Of a stretch of 64,000 nt of DNA, positions 16,259 to 24,913 are shown piece by piece. The first letter of the stretch is position 1, and each line of letters starts with the position of its first letter. The notes beneath the pieces are model-generated. The model was not told the origin of the DNA. It was given only the letters and a program-made list of their open reading frames with translations, and did not search any database. The stretch covers positions 110,123-174,122 of the forward strand of contig DEAA01000013.1 of the NCBI GenBank assembly GCA_002346545.1, written 5' to 3'. This DNA comes from Acidobacteria bacterium UBA2994. GTDB lineage: Bacteria > Acidobacteriota > Vicinamibacteria > Vicinamibacterales > UBA8438. Position numbers and translations under genes: made by a program.

Positions 16259-17108
16259 ACCAGACGCCTCCCGTCCGGCCAATTTCGAGTCAAGCCTTGA
16301 GGACTACCCGGTCAAGCTGGACAACTTTGAGGGGCCGCTCGATCTGCTGCTCCACCTGATTCGCAAGCAGGAGGTCGACATCTACGACATCCCGATCCTT
16401 CTCATCACCAGGCAGTATCTGGACTACCTGGACCTGATGAAGGAGCTCGATCTCGACATCGCGGGCGAGTTCCTGGTGATGGCGGCCACGCTGATTCACA
16501 TCAAGGCCCGCACTCTCGTGCCCCGGCTCGAGCCCGACGTGGATGAGGAAAGCGAGAGCGAGGATCCGCGCGACGCCCTGATCCGCCGGCTTATCGAGCA
16601 CCAGAAGTACAAGGCCGCTGCCGAGTTGCTGCACGAGAAGGAGACTGTGCGGAGCGCTCAGTGGGGGTTGCCAGACGAGCGGTTGTCCGACCTTGCCGGC
16701 GAATCGTTCGAGCGCGAGCTGGAAGTCGACCTGTTCGGCCTGCTTCAGGCGTTTCAGACGGTGCTCAAGCGCGCGCGGGAGCGCCCGAGTGTCCCGCTGC
16801 CACGAGAAGAGATCTCGATCGAGGCGCGCACACGGGAACTGGTGGCCAAGCTCGCCAAGGTCGATAGCTGCGGGTTCGAGGACTTGTTCGACGACGACCG
16901 CAGCCGAGGCGAGCTGATTACCACGTTTCTCGCGGTGCTGGAGATGATCCGGCTGAAGCTGATCCGGGTCTACCAGACCGATAATTTCGGTCCGATTCGC
17001 GTGCACCGCCGCGACCGACCGCCGGACGCCCCGAAGCCGCTCGGAGACGACGCCGTAACCGAAAAGGCCGAGCCCGTAGGGGCCGACGACGAATCTTCTG
17101 ACTCTTGA
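16251..17108 (+). CDS. scpA: Segregation and condensation protein A
   Basis: A 285-residue kleisin subunit that bridges SMC heads in the chromosome-condensing complex with ScpB. The N-terminal SMC-neck-binding domain carries the family signature FEGPLDLLLHLIRKQEVDIYD. The central region is acidic and helical, and a winged-helix C-terminal segment ends near residue 245. An additional charged tail of about 35 residues follows. It overlaps the upstream trpS by eight bases and is followed directly by scpB, the usual pairing. The smc gene is not in the window. Confidence 0.96.
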   Translation: MPEPDASRPANFESSLEDYPVKLDNFEGPLDLLLHLIRKQEVDIYDIPILLITRQYLDYLDLMKELDLDIAGEFLVMAATLIHIKARTLVPRLEPDVDEESESEDPRDALIRRLIEHQKYKAAAELLHEKETVRSAQWGLPDERLSDLAGESFERELEVDLFGLLQAFQTVLKRARERPSVPLPREEISIEARTRELVAKLAKVDSCGFEDLFDDDRSRGELITTFLAVLEMIRLKLIRVYQTDNFGPIRVHRRDRPPDAPKPLGDDAVTEKAEPVGADDESSDS

Positions 17109-17125
17109 CGAGCCCCCCGATCCCC

Positions 17126-17836
17126 ATGTCCGACCACGACCATTTGAAACCGATCATCGAGGCGCTCATCTTTGCGTCGCCCGACCCGGTGACGCCCAAG
17201 ACGCTCTTCCAGTTGCTCGAGGGCGAGCCGAAGGAAGATGTGGCCAAGGCGGTCGAGATGTTGCAGGCGGACTATGAAGCGCGGGGCGGGCTGCAGATGG
17301 TAGAGGTAGCTGGCGGCTATCAGATCTGCACGCGACCCGAGCTGCACGAGTGGGTGCGCCGCCTGTTTCACGAGCAGTCGAAACAGCGTTTGTCGGTTCA
17401 GGCGCTGGAGACGCTCGCGGTCATTGCCTATAAGCAGCCGATCACCGGTCCCGAGATCGCCGACATCCGTGGCGTCAATACATCCGGCGTCGTCGGTACC
17501 TTGCTCGAGCGTCAACTGGTCAAGGTCGTCGGACGGAAGCAGGTTATCGGACGTCCTTTCCTGTACGCCACGACACGCGAGTTCCTGAACCGGTTCGGTC
17601 TGGCTGATCTTGAGGATTTGCCAAAGGTTGAAGAGATGGCCGAGGCGCTGGGGATGGAGGTGCCCCCCGCGCTCAGCGTGCCAGGCCCAGCCACCGAACC
17701 GCTCCCGTTCGACGAAGACGGTGACGCTGAAGCCGAGGCCGACCCCGTTGACCTCGAGCCAATAGAAGAGGGCACGGGTGTGCCGGAGGTCTCAGATGAG
17801 TCCGAAGCGCCCGCCGCCGACGAGCCGGTTCACTAG
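17126..17836 (+). CDS. scpB: Segregation and condensation protein B
   Basis: A 236-residue protein with tandem winged-helix domains. Typical segments are IIEALIFASPDPVTPKTL at the start, QALETLAVIAYKQPITGPEI and ATTREFLNRFGL toward the end of the fold. ScpB dimers bind ScpA in the SMC complex. The last 60 residues form an acidic, low-complexity tail. ATG at 17126 is chosen; a TTG at 17105 overlapping the scpA stop is an alternative that would add seven residues. Neither has an obvious ribosome binding site. Confidence 0.95.
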   Translation: MSDHDHLKPIIEALIFASPDPVTPKTLFQLLEGEPKEDVAKAVEMLQADYEARGGLQMVEVAGGYQICTRPELHEWVRRLFHEQSKQRLSVQALETLAVIAYKQPITGPEIADIRGVNTSGVVGTLLERQLVKVVGRKQVIGRPFLYATTREFLNRFGLADLEDLPKVEEMAEALGMEVPPALSVPGPATEPLPFDEDGDAEAEADPVDLEPIEEGTGVPEVSDESEAPAADEPVH

Positions 17837-17859
17837 AGCAAGTCTAAAGTCAGATCACG

Positions 17860-18645
17860 ATGGGCAAGCAGACCTCCGACGAGCCCTCCGGCACGCGCCT
17901 GCAGAAGATCATCGCCACTGCTGGCGTGGCCTCTCGACGGGCCGCCGAAGGGTTCATCCGCGACGGGCGGGTCATGGTGAACGGCCAGGTGGTGAAGACG
18001 CTCGGCACCCGGGCCGATCCGGAGGTGGACGAGATCAAGGTCGACGGGCGCCGTGTGGGGCGAGCCGGACGCCGACGCTACTTGTTGCTCAACAAGCCAC
18101 GCGGGGTTATCACGACTCGGGACGACCCGCAGAAGCGGCGCACGGTGATGGATCTGATTGCAGGGGTACGCGAGTCGGTCTATCCGGTGGGTCGGCTGGA
18201 CTACGATAGCGAGGGACTGCTGCTGTTGACCAACGACGGCGAGCTGGCGGCCCAGTTGACGCATCCCCGCCACGGCGTCGAGCGGGTCTACGAGGCCCGC
18301 GTCCGAGGCGTGCCCAGCGCGGCGGCTCTGAAGCGGCTAGCCCGCGGCGTCTCGGTGGAGGGTCGACGTACGGCGTCCGCGACGGCGCGTCTGCTGGGGG
18401 CCGGTCGTGGTCAGCGAGGCGACCAGGCGCTGGTACAGATCGGCATCCGCGAGGGACGGAAGCGTCAGGTGCGGCATATGTGCGAATCGGTGGGACATCC
18501 AGTTGTCCGGCTGCGTCGTGTGCGCATCGGACCTATTCGAGACCAGGGCTTGCGTCCCGGACAGTTTAGGGACCTGACGCCCGCCGAGGTGCGGGCGCTA
18601 CGCCGCGCCGTTGACGCCGGCGCGCCGGAGGAACGAACGTCGTGA
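17860..18645 (+). CDS. rluB: 23S rRNA pseudouridine synthase of the RsuA/RluB/RluE family
   Basis: A 261-residue enzyme that isomerises a uridine in rRNA to pseudouridine. An N-terminal S4 RNA-binding domain (LQKIIATAGVASRRAAEGFI...GRVMVNGQVV) precedes the catalytic domain. The motif GRLDYDSEGLLLLTNDG carries the essential aspartate (first D). The KRQVRHMCESVGHPVVRLRR segment is typical of RluB. The scpA-scpB-rluB order is a widely conserved arrangement and supports the RluB assignment. It overlaps cmk by the GTGA junction. Confidence 0.9.
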   Translation: MGKQTSDEPSGTRLQKIIATAGVASRRAAEGFIRDGRVMVNGQVVKTLGTRADPEVDEIKVDGRRVGRAGRRRYLLLNKPRGVITTRDDPQKRRTVMDLIAGVRESVYPVGRLDYDSEGLLLLTNDGELAAQLTHPRHGVERVYEARVRGVPSAAALKRLARGVSVEGRRTASATARLLGAGRGQRGDQALVQIGIREGRKRQVRHMCESVGHPVVRLRRVRIGPIRDQGLRPGQFRDLTPAEVRALRRAVDAGAPEERTS

Positions 18646-19334
18646 CGGAGACTTCCCTAACTAGACCCCCAGTGATCGCCATCGACGGTCCCTCTGGCGC
18701 CGGTAAAGGCAGCGTCTCGCGTGCTGTCGCCCAGGCGTTGTCCTGCCGGTATGTCGATACCGGCGCGATGTATCGGGCGGTGGCCTGGATGGCTGGTCAT
18801 GAGGGAATTTCGTTCGATGATGAGCCGCTGCTGACCGATCTCTCCGAGCGAGTCGAACTGCGCCTCGCTGGACGGTCGGTCGAGGTCGAGGGACACGACG
18901 TCACCAGTGCCATCCGGACGGCGGAGATCGACAGCGCGGCCGCCCGCGTTGCCCGGGTGCCCGGGGTGAGGGAGGTGCTGGTGCGCCGGCAGCGGGCCTA
19001 CGCCGCCACCGGTGGTCTGGTGATGGAAGGGCGTGACATTGGCACCACTGTGTTTCCAGAGGCGGACGTCAAGATCTACCTCGACGCTTCGGCCGAGGAG
19101 CGGGCCTCGCGGCGTGCCTCGGACCCGGCACACGGGTTGGGAGGCGCTGAGGCCGCGTTGTCGGACGTGGCTACCGCCCTCGAGGCTCGAGATCACTCGG
19201 ACCGGACTCGGCAGAACTCGCCACTGACGATGGCCGACGACGCCGTGCTCGTCGACACGACCGGCGTGCCACTCGACGGTGTCATCAGGCGGGTGCTGGA
19301 GATCGTTCAGACCCGTCTTGGCGCCCTTCCGTAG
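18642..19334 (+). CDS. cmk: Cytidylate kinase
   Basis: A 230-residue P-loop kinase that phosphorylates CMP and dCMP. The Walker A loop is GPSGAGKGSVS near residue 15. VDTGAMYRAVAW and GRDIGTTVFPEADVKIYLDA are characteristic of the family. GTG at 18642 overlaps the rluB stop and is preceded by GGAGG. It stands directly upstream of rpsA and an IHF-beta-like gene, the same order as in E. coli (cmk-rpsA-ihfB). Confidence 0.95.
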   Translation: MTETSLTRPPVIAIDGPSGAGKGSVSRAVAQALSCRYVDTGAMYRAVAWMAGHEGISFDDEPLLTDLSERVELRLAGRSVEVEGHDVTSAIRTAEIDSAAARVARVPGVREVLVRRQRAYAATGGLVMEGRDIGTTVFPEADVKIYLDASAEERASRRASDPAHGLGGAEAALSDVATALEARDHSDRTRQNSPLTMADDAVLVDTTGVPLDGVIRRVLEIVQTRLGALP

Positions 19335-19360
19335 GGGGCCGTCGGAGCTCCCGATTCAGA

Positions 19361-19389
19361 TTGACGGGTCTCGGTAACTGTCATATAGT
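19361..19389 (+). promoter_or_regulatory. Sigma-70-type promoter in front of rpsA
   Basis: TTGACG and TATAGT are separated by exactly 17 bases, each five of six from consensus. The predicted start near 19396 leaves a leader of about 115 bases before rpsA. Confidence 0.65.
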
Positions 19390-19511
19390 CCGAGGCTTAT
19401 CGCCAAACGACGGTGGTCGACGCATGGCCTGTGTGGCTCGCGTTGGCGCCCCGTCGTTCTGGCCACCGCGCCCGCACGGGCGTACGCACGACACAGGAGA
19501 TACCCAGTTCC

Positions 19512-21281
19512 ATGACGAAGGTAGAGGACGCCGAGCAGTCAGCCGGTTCGGAGAAGCCACGGCCGGCGCCGATGATGCTCATGGCCCGCGACGACGATGA
19601 GGATCGCGCGGGACAGCAGGAGTTCGCCGACCTGTTGAAGTTGTACGAAGGAAGCTTCCGGAACATCGCCGAAGGCGAGGTCATCAAGGGCACGGTCCTA
19701 AAGGTGTCTTCCTCGGAAGTCGTCGTCGATGTGGGCTACAAGTCGGAAGGAATGATCGCGCTCCAGGAGTTCATCGACGAGGAAGGCGAGTGCATCGTCC
19801 AGCCCGGTGACACGGTAGACGTGTTGCTGGAGCGCACAGAGGATCGTGACGGCCATATCGTGCTCTCGCGCGAGAAGGCCGAGAAGATGAAGATCTGGGA
19901 CGAGGTCGAGAAGGCCTACGACGACCGTAAGGTGGTCATCGGCCGCGTCATCGAACGGATTAAGGGTGGGCTGGCGGTCGACATCGGCGTGCGGGCTTTT
20001 CTGCCCGGCTCGCAGGTGGACGTCCGGCCGGTGCGCAACCTCGACGCGCTGCGCGGCGAAGAGCTGCGTATGCGGGTCATTAAGGTCAACAAGAAGCGCG
20101 GCAACATCGTGCTGTCGCGCAAGGTGCTCCTCGAAGAGGAGAACACAGAGAAGAAGAAGCACACGCTCGAGACCCTCGAGGAGGGCAAGGTACTCCGCGG
20201 GGTAGTCAAGAACATCACCGACTACGGCGCGTTCATCGACCTGGGTGGTATCGACGGTCTGCTACATGTCACAGATATGTCATGGGGGCGGGCCGCACAT
20301 CCGTCGGAGCTCTTCAAGGTCAACGACGAAGTCGACATAGTGGTGCTCAAGTTCGACCGCGAGACAGAACGGGTCTCGCTGGGCTACAAGCAGCTTCACG
20401 CCGATCCATGGACCGCGGTGGAAGAGCGCTATGCCGTGGGCATGCGGGTCAGCGGCAAGGTGGTGAGCCTCACCGACTACGGGGCCTTCATCGAGATCGA
20501 GGCTGGCGTCGAGGGGCTCATCCATGTTTCGGAGATGTCCTGGAGCAAGCGGGTCAAGCATCCCTCGAAGCTGCTGAATGTCGGCGATGAGGTCGAGTCG
20601 ATGGTGCTCGGCGTCGACCCACAGGCGCGACGGATCTCGCTGGGACTGAAGCAAATCGAGTCAAACCCCTGGCATCAGCTGGCAGACACCTATGCAATCG
20701 GGACTACGCTCACCGGCAAGGTGCGGAACCTCACCGAGTTCGGCGCGTTCGTCGAAGTGGAAGAGGGCATTGACGGGCTCATCCATATCTCGGATATGTC
20801 GTGGAGCAAGCGGCTCAAGCATCCGTCGGAGGTGCTCAAGAAGGGTGACGAGGTCGAGGCGATGGTCCTCAACGTCGACCCCGACAACCAGCGCCTGTCG
20901 CTTGGGTTAAAGCAGCTCGCCACCGACATTTGGGACGAGTTCTTCGAGAACAACAAGGTCGGGTCGGTGGTCGAGGGGAAGGTGGTTCGGATTACCAGCT
21001 TCGGCGCCTTCGTCGAGTTGGCCGAAGGGATCGAGGGGCTTATCCACGTGTCAGAGTTCGACGAAGAGCACGGCAAGGACAAGGTCGAGCTCAAGGTGGA
21101 CGAGGTCACAAGCATGAAGATCATCAAGCTCAGTCCCTCGGAACGGAAGATCGGTCTCAGTATCCGCGCGCTTAAGTCTGACGACTACGAGACGGACTGG
21201 GAGGAGTTCGGCGGAGGGTCCGGTTCACCTGAGGTGACGCTCGGAGATCACTTCGATCATCTCAAGAACCAGACCAAATAG
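19512..21281 (+). CDS. rpsA: Ribosomal protein S1
   Basis: A 589-residue RNA-binding ribosomal protein needed to recruit mRNA to the 30S subunit. Six S1 (OB-fold) repeats can be counted. Two are diverged N-terminal ones that bind the ribosome (beginning GEVIKGTVLKVSSSEVVVDV and GRVIERIKGGLAVDIG). Four are close repeats with the pattern GKVxxLTxYGAFxExExGxxGLIHxSEMSW. ATG at 19512 has AGGAGA upstream and begins a short acidic N-terminal extension. The 117-residue spacing of a complete six-domain S1 matches proteobacterial-type S1. The final 25 residues are acidic. Confidence 0.96.
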   Translation: MTKVEDAEQSAGSEKPRPAPMMLMARDDDEDRAGQQEFADLLKLYEGSFRNIAEGEVIKGTVLKVSSSEVVVDVGYKSEGMIALQEFIDEEGECIVQPGDTVDVLLERTEDRDGHIVLSREKAEKMKIWDEVEKAYDDRKVVIGRVIERIKGGLAVDIGVRAFLPGSQVDVRPVRNLDALRGEELRMRVIKVNKKRGNIVLSRKVLLEEENTEKKKHTLETLEEGKVLRGVVKNITDYGAFIDLGGIDGLLHVTDMSWGRAAHPSELFKVNDEVDIVVLKFDRETERVSLGYKQLHADPWTAVEERYAVGMRVSGKVVSLTDYGAFIEIEAGVEGLIHVSEMSWSKRVKHPSKLLNVGDEVESMVLGVDPQARRISLGLKQIESNPWHQLADTYAIGTTLTGKVRNLTEFGAFVEVEEGIDGLIHISDMSWSKRLKHPSEVLKKGDEVEAMVLNVDPDNQRLSLGLKQLATDIWDEFFENNKVGSVVEGKVVRITSFGAFVELAEGIEGLIHVSEFDEEHGKDKVELKVDEVTSMKIIKLSPSERKIGLSIRALKSDDYETDWEEFGGGSGSPEVTLGDHFDHLKNQTK

Positions 21282-21302
21282 CGGTCCGGCACGGAGGACA
21301 TC

Positions 21303-21665
21303 TTGGCAACAGGCGGCAGCATGACGAAGGCGGCACTGGTTGAGGAAGTGTCTCGCGTCGCCGACCTGACCAAGAAGCACTCGGAGGTGATCGTCGAGAC
21401 GGTCTTCCAGAGCATCATTACTGCGCTGCGGCGGGGCGAGAAGATCGAGCTGCGGGGTTTCGGCAGCTTCCGGCTTCGTCAGCGGGAGCCGCGCAAAGGC
21501 CGCAACCCGAAGACGGGCGATAGGGTAGACGTTCCGCCGAAGAAGGTGCCCTACTTCAAACCGGGCAAGGAGCTCAAGGAGCTCATCAACAAGGAAACGG
21601 CGTCCGAGGTCCAGTCGGACAACACGTTCGTCCCACGCGCCGATTCAGGGACCCCCGGCTACTAG
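21303..21665 (+). CDS. ihfB: HU/IHF family DNA-binding protein, IHF-beta-like
   Basis: A 120-residue nucleoid protein of the HU/IHF fold that bends DNA. The beta-arm and core read GFGSFRLRQREPRKGRNPKTG and KKVPYFKPGKELKELIN. The VPYFKPGKELK ending and its location after cmk-rpsA point to the IHF-beta branch, although HU cannot be excluded from sequence alone. The TTG at 21303 is chosen because GGAGG lies five bases upstream; the ATG at 21321 has none. About 20 residues of poorly conserved tail follow the fold. Confidence 0.8.
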   Translation: MATGGSMTKAALVEEVSRVADLTKKHSEVIVETVFQSIITALRRGEKIELRGFGSFRLRQREPRKGRNPKTGDRVDVPPKKVPYFKPGKELKELINKETASEVQSDNTFVPRADSGTPGY

Positions 21666-21690
21666 CGCTCGCCAGTCTGGCGGTGAGACT

Positions 21691-22188
21691 TTGGAGCGAT
21701 TGTGGGCCCCCTGGAGGCTCGACTACGTGACCGGTGCCGTGTCGGATGAGGGGTGCGTGTTCTGCGCTGCCCAGGCTGGCGACAATGCCGCTGCGCTGAT
21801 AGTCGCGCGTGGCGAGACCTGCTTCGTCATCCTCAACAAGTATCCCTACAACAACGGTCACATTATGGTGACCCCCAACCGGCACATCGGGTCGCTGGCC
21901 GACGCGACCGAGGCCGAATTGGGGGAGCTGATGGCGTGGACCCGTCGTGGCGAGATGGGGCTCACTGAGGCGTATCAGCCGCACGGGATGAACATCGGGG
22001 TGAATCTGGGCCGTCCGGCTGGCGCCGGGGTGCCAGGACATCTCCACGTCCATCTCGTGCCCCGTTGGAACGGCGACACGAATTTCATGACCGTGGTGGG
22101 GGATACCCGTGTCGTGCCGGAGTCGCCGCCCAAGACGCTGGAGCGGCTCACGCCGATCTTCGCCCGCCTCGCTTCCCAGAACCGCTAG
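21691..22188 (+). CDS. HIT family hydrolase/phosphorylase
   Basis: A 165-residue histidine-triad protein. The catalytic motif is HLHVHLVPRW near residue 118, with the N-terminal CVFC pair and NKYPYNNGHIMVTPNRHIG that mark the Ap4A phosphorylase-like branch. Members cleave nucleoside phosphates such as Ap4A or ADP derivatives; the exact substrate is unknown. The protein begins MERLWAPWRLDYV, typical of this branch, from a TTG codon. A strong inverted repeat follows its stop. Confidence 0.9.
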   Translation: MERLWAPWRLDYVTGAVSDEGCVFCAAQAGDNAAALIVARGETCFVILNKYPYNNGHIMVTPNRHIGSLADATEAELGELMAWTRRGEMGLTEAYQPHGMNIGVNLGRPAGAGVPGHLHVHLVPRWNGDTNFMTVVGDTRVVPESPPKTLERLTPIFARLASQNR

Positions 22189-22192
22189 CGAG

Positions 22193-22223
22193 TGGCGAAA
22201 CCTTGCGATGCGCGGTTTCGCCA
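22193..22223 (+). terminator. Strong hairpin after the HIT gene
   Basis: TGGCGAAACC at 22193-22202 pairs perfectly with GGTTTCGCCA at 22214-22223. The intervening bases can form a further three-pair stem (GCG/CGC) capped by ATG. It starts five bases after the stop codon. There is no T run, so it may act as an RNA-stabilising end or a non-canonical terminator. Confidence 0.5.
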
Positions 22224-22391
22224 GGACAATGATGGCGTTCCGCCGTTGGCCGAGTCACCAGACACGCCGCGTTCGCCTGGAACAACGTTGCGGGTCGGCA
22301 AGGCGTCTGAATGCCAGTGGTATTATCAAACGGTCAGCGCTCTTGAGGATCCACCGTGGTGAGGCGGGTCCAGATTGAAGGGACGGCGACC

Positions 22392-24491
22392 ATGTCCAGC
22401 ATCCGATGGTGGAGTCCGCGTGCCTTCGTCGCGGGGTCGGTGACGATTCTCTTGATTCTCTTGCTCTGGTCGGCAGCGCCTGGGCTGGGCGCTGTGCCAG
22501 CGGGAGCGCCGCAGCCGCCAGAGGAGCAGCCGTCGACGCAGGCCGAGGGCGGTGACCAACGCGCCGAAGAGACCGACGAGTCCGAGTCGGACCAGCCGGT
22601 GTTCCGGTCCGAGATCAACTACGTCCGCGTTGACGCCATCATCCTCGACGATGATGACAACCCGGTCCTCGACCTCACGGTTGACGATTTCGAGATCTTC
22701 GAGGACGACATTCCGCAAGAGATCGAGAACTTCGAGCTTATCGAGGTTACTGGCGAGTTTGACTCGGATCTGCCACCGGCTTCGAGCATCCGGAACGAAT
22801 ACGACCAGGACCGTGAAGCGGCGCGCTCAGACTCCCGCATCTTCGTCTTTTTCCTCGACGACTACCACGTCCGCGACTACAACGCGATACGGATGACCGA
22901 GCCGCTGGTGGAGTTCGTCCGGACCCAACTCGGGCCGAGCGACCTGGTCGGCGTGATGTATCCGCTGACGCCGCTCTTCGACGTGCAGCTCACTCGCGAC
23001 CACGAGCAAGTCATCCGAGCGCTCCAGGCGTTCGAGGGTCGCAAGTGGGATTACGACCCACGGAATACCTATGAATCGCAGTACGCCTACTACCCGACCA
23101 CGGTGGTCGAGAAGATTCGCAACGATGTGAGCCTGTCGGCCCTTAAGGCCCTAGCCATTCATCTGGGGGGGCTACGAGAGGGACGTAAATCGGTCATCGT
23201 GCTCTCGGAGGGCTACACCGACTACGTGCCGCCACAGCATCGAGACGAGTCGGCGCTGGGCGGCGCGATCGGTCGCGCCGTGAACCGTTACAACCCGCTG
23301 GCCGGAGAGAGCCGGGCCGAGGAGACAATGCGGTTCTTCGAGGACTCGTCGATGCGGGCCAATCTGGTCTACACCGCCGATGTCGCTAACCGGAACAACA
23401 CCAGCCTGTACATGGTCGACCCACGAGGGCTGGCGGTCTATGAATACGACTTGAGCCAGGTCGCGGTTTCCCATGACACCGATCAGGCGATGCTCCGGAA
23501 TCTCCAGGACACCCTCTATGTGCTGGCCGAAGAGAGCGATGGGCGAGCCATCGTCAATAGAAACGACATTGGACCAGGGTTGGCGCAGATCGTCCGCGAC
23601 TCGAGTGTGTACTACCTGCTTGGCTACACCTCGTCCGAGCGTCCTACCGACGGCAAGTTCCACGAGGTCGAAGTCAAGGTAAAGCGCGAGGACGTAACAG
23701 TGCGGGCCCGAAAGGGTTACTACGCGCTGACCGAGTCCAACGCAGCCCGGATGCTCGCCCCTCCAAAGCCCCCGGTGCCGACTGAGATCGACCGGGTGCT
23801 GACCACGCTGGCCGAGCCCTCGCGGGGCCGGCTCGTCCGGACCTGGGTGGGGGCCAAGCGGGCTGAGAACGGTAAGACCAGGGTGCAATTTGTGTGGGAA
23901 CCGGTGAGCGATCGCCGGAGCCAGAGTCAGGAGTCGGCGTCACAGGTGATGCTGATGGCGATGAGTGACCAGGGGGCCTATTTTCGCGGTGATCTTCCCG
24001 GCGAGAGCCAGACCACTGCCGAGTTCGAGGCCGATCCTGGGGCACTGGAGCTCAACGCCGCCATTGAGGACGAGTTCGGCGACGTGATCGACCGGCGGGT
24101 GGACGAGGTCGTCGTGCCGGATTTCACCGGTGTCGACCTCATGCTCAGCACGCCAGCCGTGTTTCGGGCGACCAACGCCATCGAGTTCCGTGAAATCGCC
24201 GCCGAGGCCGAGCCGTTGCCGACGGCGACGCGGTACTTCCGGCGGACCGACCAGCTGCTGGTCCGCTTCGAGACCTATACGCCCGGCGACCTGGTTCGAC
24301 CTGAGGCACAGCTGCTCAGTCGTGAGGGGACGCCGATTGTGCCCTTAACTGTAGAAGAGGCGCCGGGAGGAGGGCATCAGACGGCGGTGACGTTGGCGCC
24401 GTTCCCCAGGGGTGACTACCTGATCGAGTTGTCGGTGACCGTTGGAGAGGAGCGGGTCCGGGAGCTGGTGGCGTTCCGAATGCAGGGGTAG
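22392..24491 (+). CDS. VWFA-related Acidobacterial domain protein, exported
   Basis: A 699-residue protein with a signal/anchor segment ([21 protein letters not shown]), an acidic linker and a domain that matches the VWFA-related Acidobacterial type (TIGR03436). [20 protein letters not shown] is followed by [13 protein letters not shown] and [14 protein letters not shown] in place of a classical DxSxS metal site. The von Willebrand-like fold covers roughly residues 75-410 and includes [16 protein letters not shown] and [10 protein letters not shown]. The C-terminal 250 residues are probably beta-sandwich. Such proteins are expanded in Acidobacteriota, and the function is unknown. ATG at 22392 begins the signal sequence; a GTG at 22356 is less likely. 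Confidence 0.85.
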   Translation: MSSIRWWSPRAFVAGSVTILLILLLWSAAPGLGAVPAGAPQPPEEQPSTQAEGGDQRAEETDESESDQPVFRSEINYVRVDAIILDDDDNPVLDLTVDDFEIFEDDIPQEIENFELIEVTGEFDSDLPPASSIRNEYDQDREAARSDSRIFVFFLDDYHVRDYNAIRMTEPLVEFVRTQLGPSDLVGVMYPLTPLFDVQLTRDHEQVIRALQAFEGRKWDYDPRNTYESQYAYYPTTVVEKIRNDVSLSALKALAIHLGGLREGRKSVIVLSEGYTDYVPPQHRDESALGGAIGRAVNRYNPLAGESRAEETMRFFEDSSMRANLVYTADVANRNNTSLYMVDPRGLAVYEYDLSQVAVSHDTDQAMLRNLQDTLYVLAEESDGRAIVNRNDIGPGLAQIVRDSSVYYLLGYTSSERPTDGKFHEVEVKVKREDVTVRARKGYYALTESNAARMLAPPKPPVPTEIDRVLTTLAEPSRGRLVRTWVGAKRAENGKTRVQFVWEPVSDRRSQSQESASQVMLMAMSDQGAYFRGDLPGESQTTAEFEADPGALELNAAIEDEFGDVIDRRVDEVVVPDFTGVDLMLSTPAVFRATNAIEFREIAAEAEPLPTATRYFRRTDQLLVRFETYTPGDLVRPEAQLLSREGTPIVPLTVEEAPGGGHQTAVTLAPFPRGDYLIELSVTVGEERVRELVAFRMQG

Positions 24492-24504
24492 GTCGAGCGG
24501 CCAG

Positions 24505-24906
24505 ATGGAGAAGATCCGGGTCATCATCGCCAAACCGGGGCTCGACGGTCACGACCGTGGGGCCAAGGTCATCGCCCGTGCCCTGCGAGACGAGGGTATG
24601 GAGGTGATCTATACCGGCCTTCGCCAGACGCCCGAGCAGATCGTCGAGGCCGCGCTCCAGGAGGACGCCGGCGTGATCGGGCTGTCGATCCTGTCTGGTG
24701 CCCACAACCACGTGTGTCCCCGGGTCATGGAGCTGCTTAAGGAGAAGGGCCTCGACGACGTGCTGGTGGTGGTGGGAGGCATCATTCCGGATGTGGATCT
24801 GCCTGGCCTGTGCGACATCGGAATCGAGGGGGTGTTCCAGCCAGGGACGCCGATGCGCGACATCGTGACCTTCATCCGAGAACATCACCGCCCGATGCCT
24901 GCCTGA
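24505..24906 (+). CDS. Stand-alone cobalamin-binding subunit of methylmalonyl-CoA mutase type
   Basis: A 133-residue B12-binding domain. The cobalt-ligating motif DxHxxG is DGHDRG at D14, H16 and G19, followed by the SxL motif SILSGAH and the GG motif VVVGGIIPD. Members pair with a separate catalytic large subunit in methylmalonyl-CoA mutase or a related isomerase such as isobutyryl-CoA mutase. No large subunit is encoded in the window; meaB and the epimerase lie 26 kb downstream. The ATG at 24505 is 13 bases after the VWFA stop, so it may be transcribed with that gene. Confidence 0.9.
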   Translation: MEKIRVIIAKPGLDGHDRGAKVIARALRDEGMEVIYTGLRQTPEQIVEAALQEDAGVIGLSILSGAHNHVCPRVMELLKEKGLDDVLVVVGGIIPDVDLPGLCDIGIEGVFQPGTPMRDIVTFIREHHRPMPA

Positions 24907-24913
24907 GGACCTG

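Noticed and set aside
22356..22391. Upstream GTG start for the VWFA protein
   Set aside because: It would add 12 residues before a clear signal sequence; the ATG at 22392 has a better start context.
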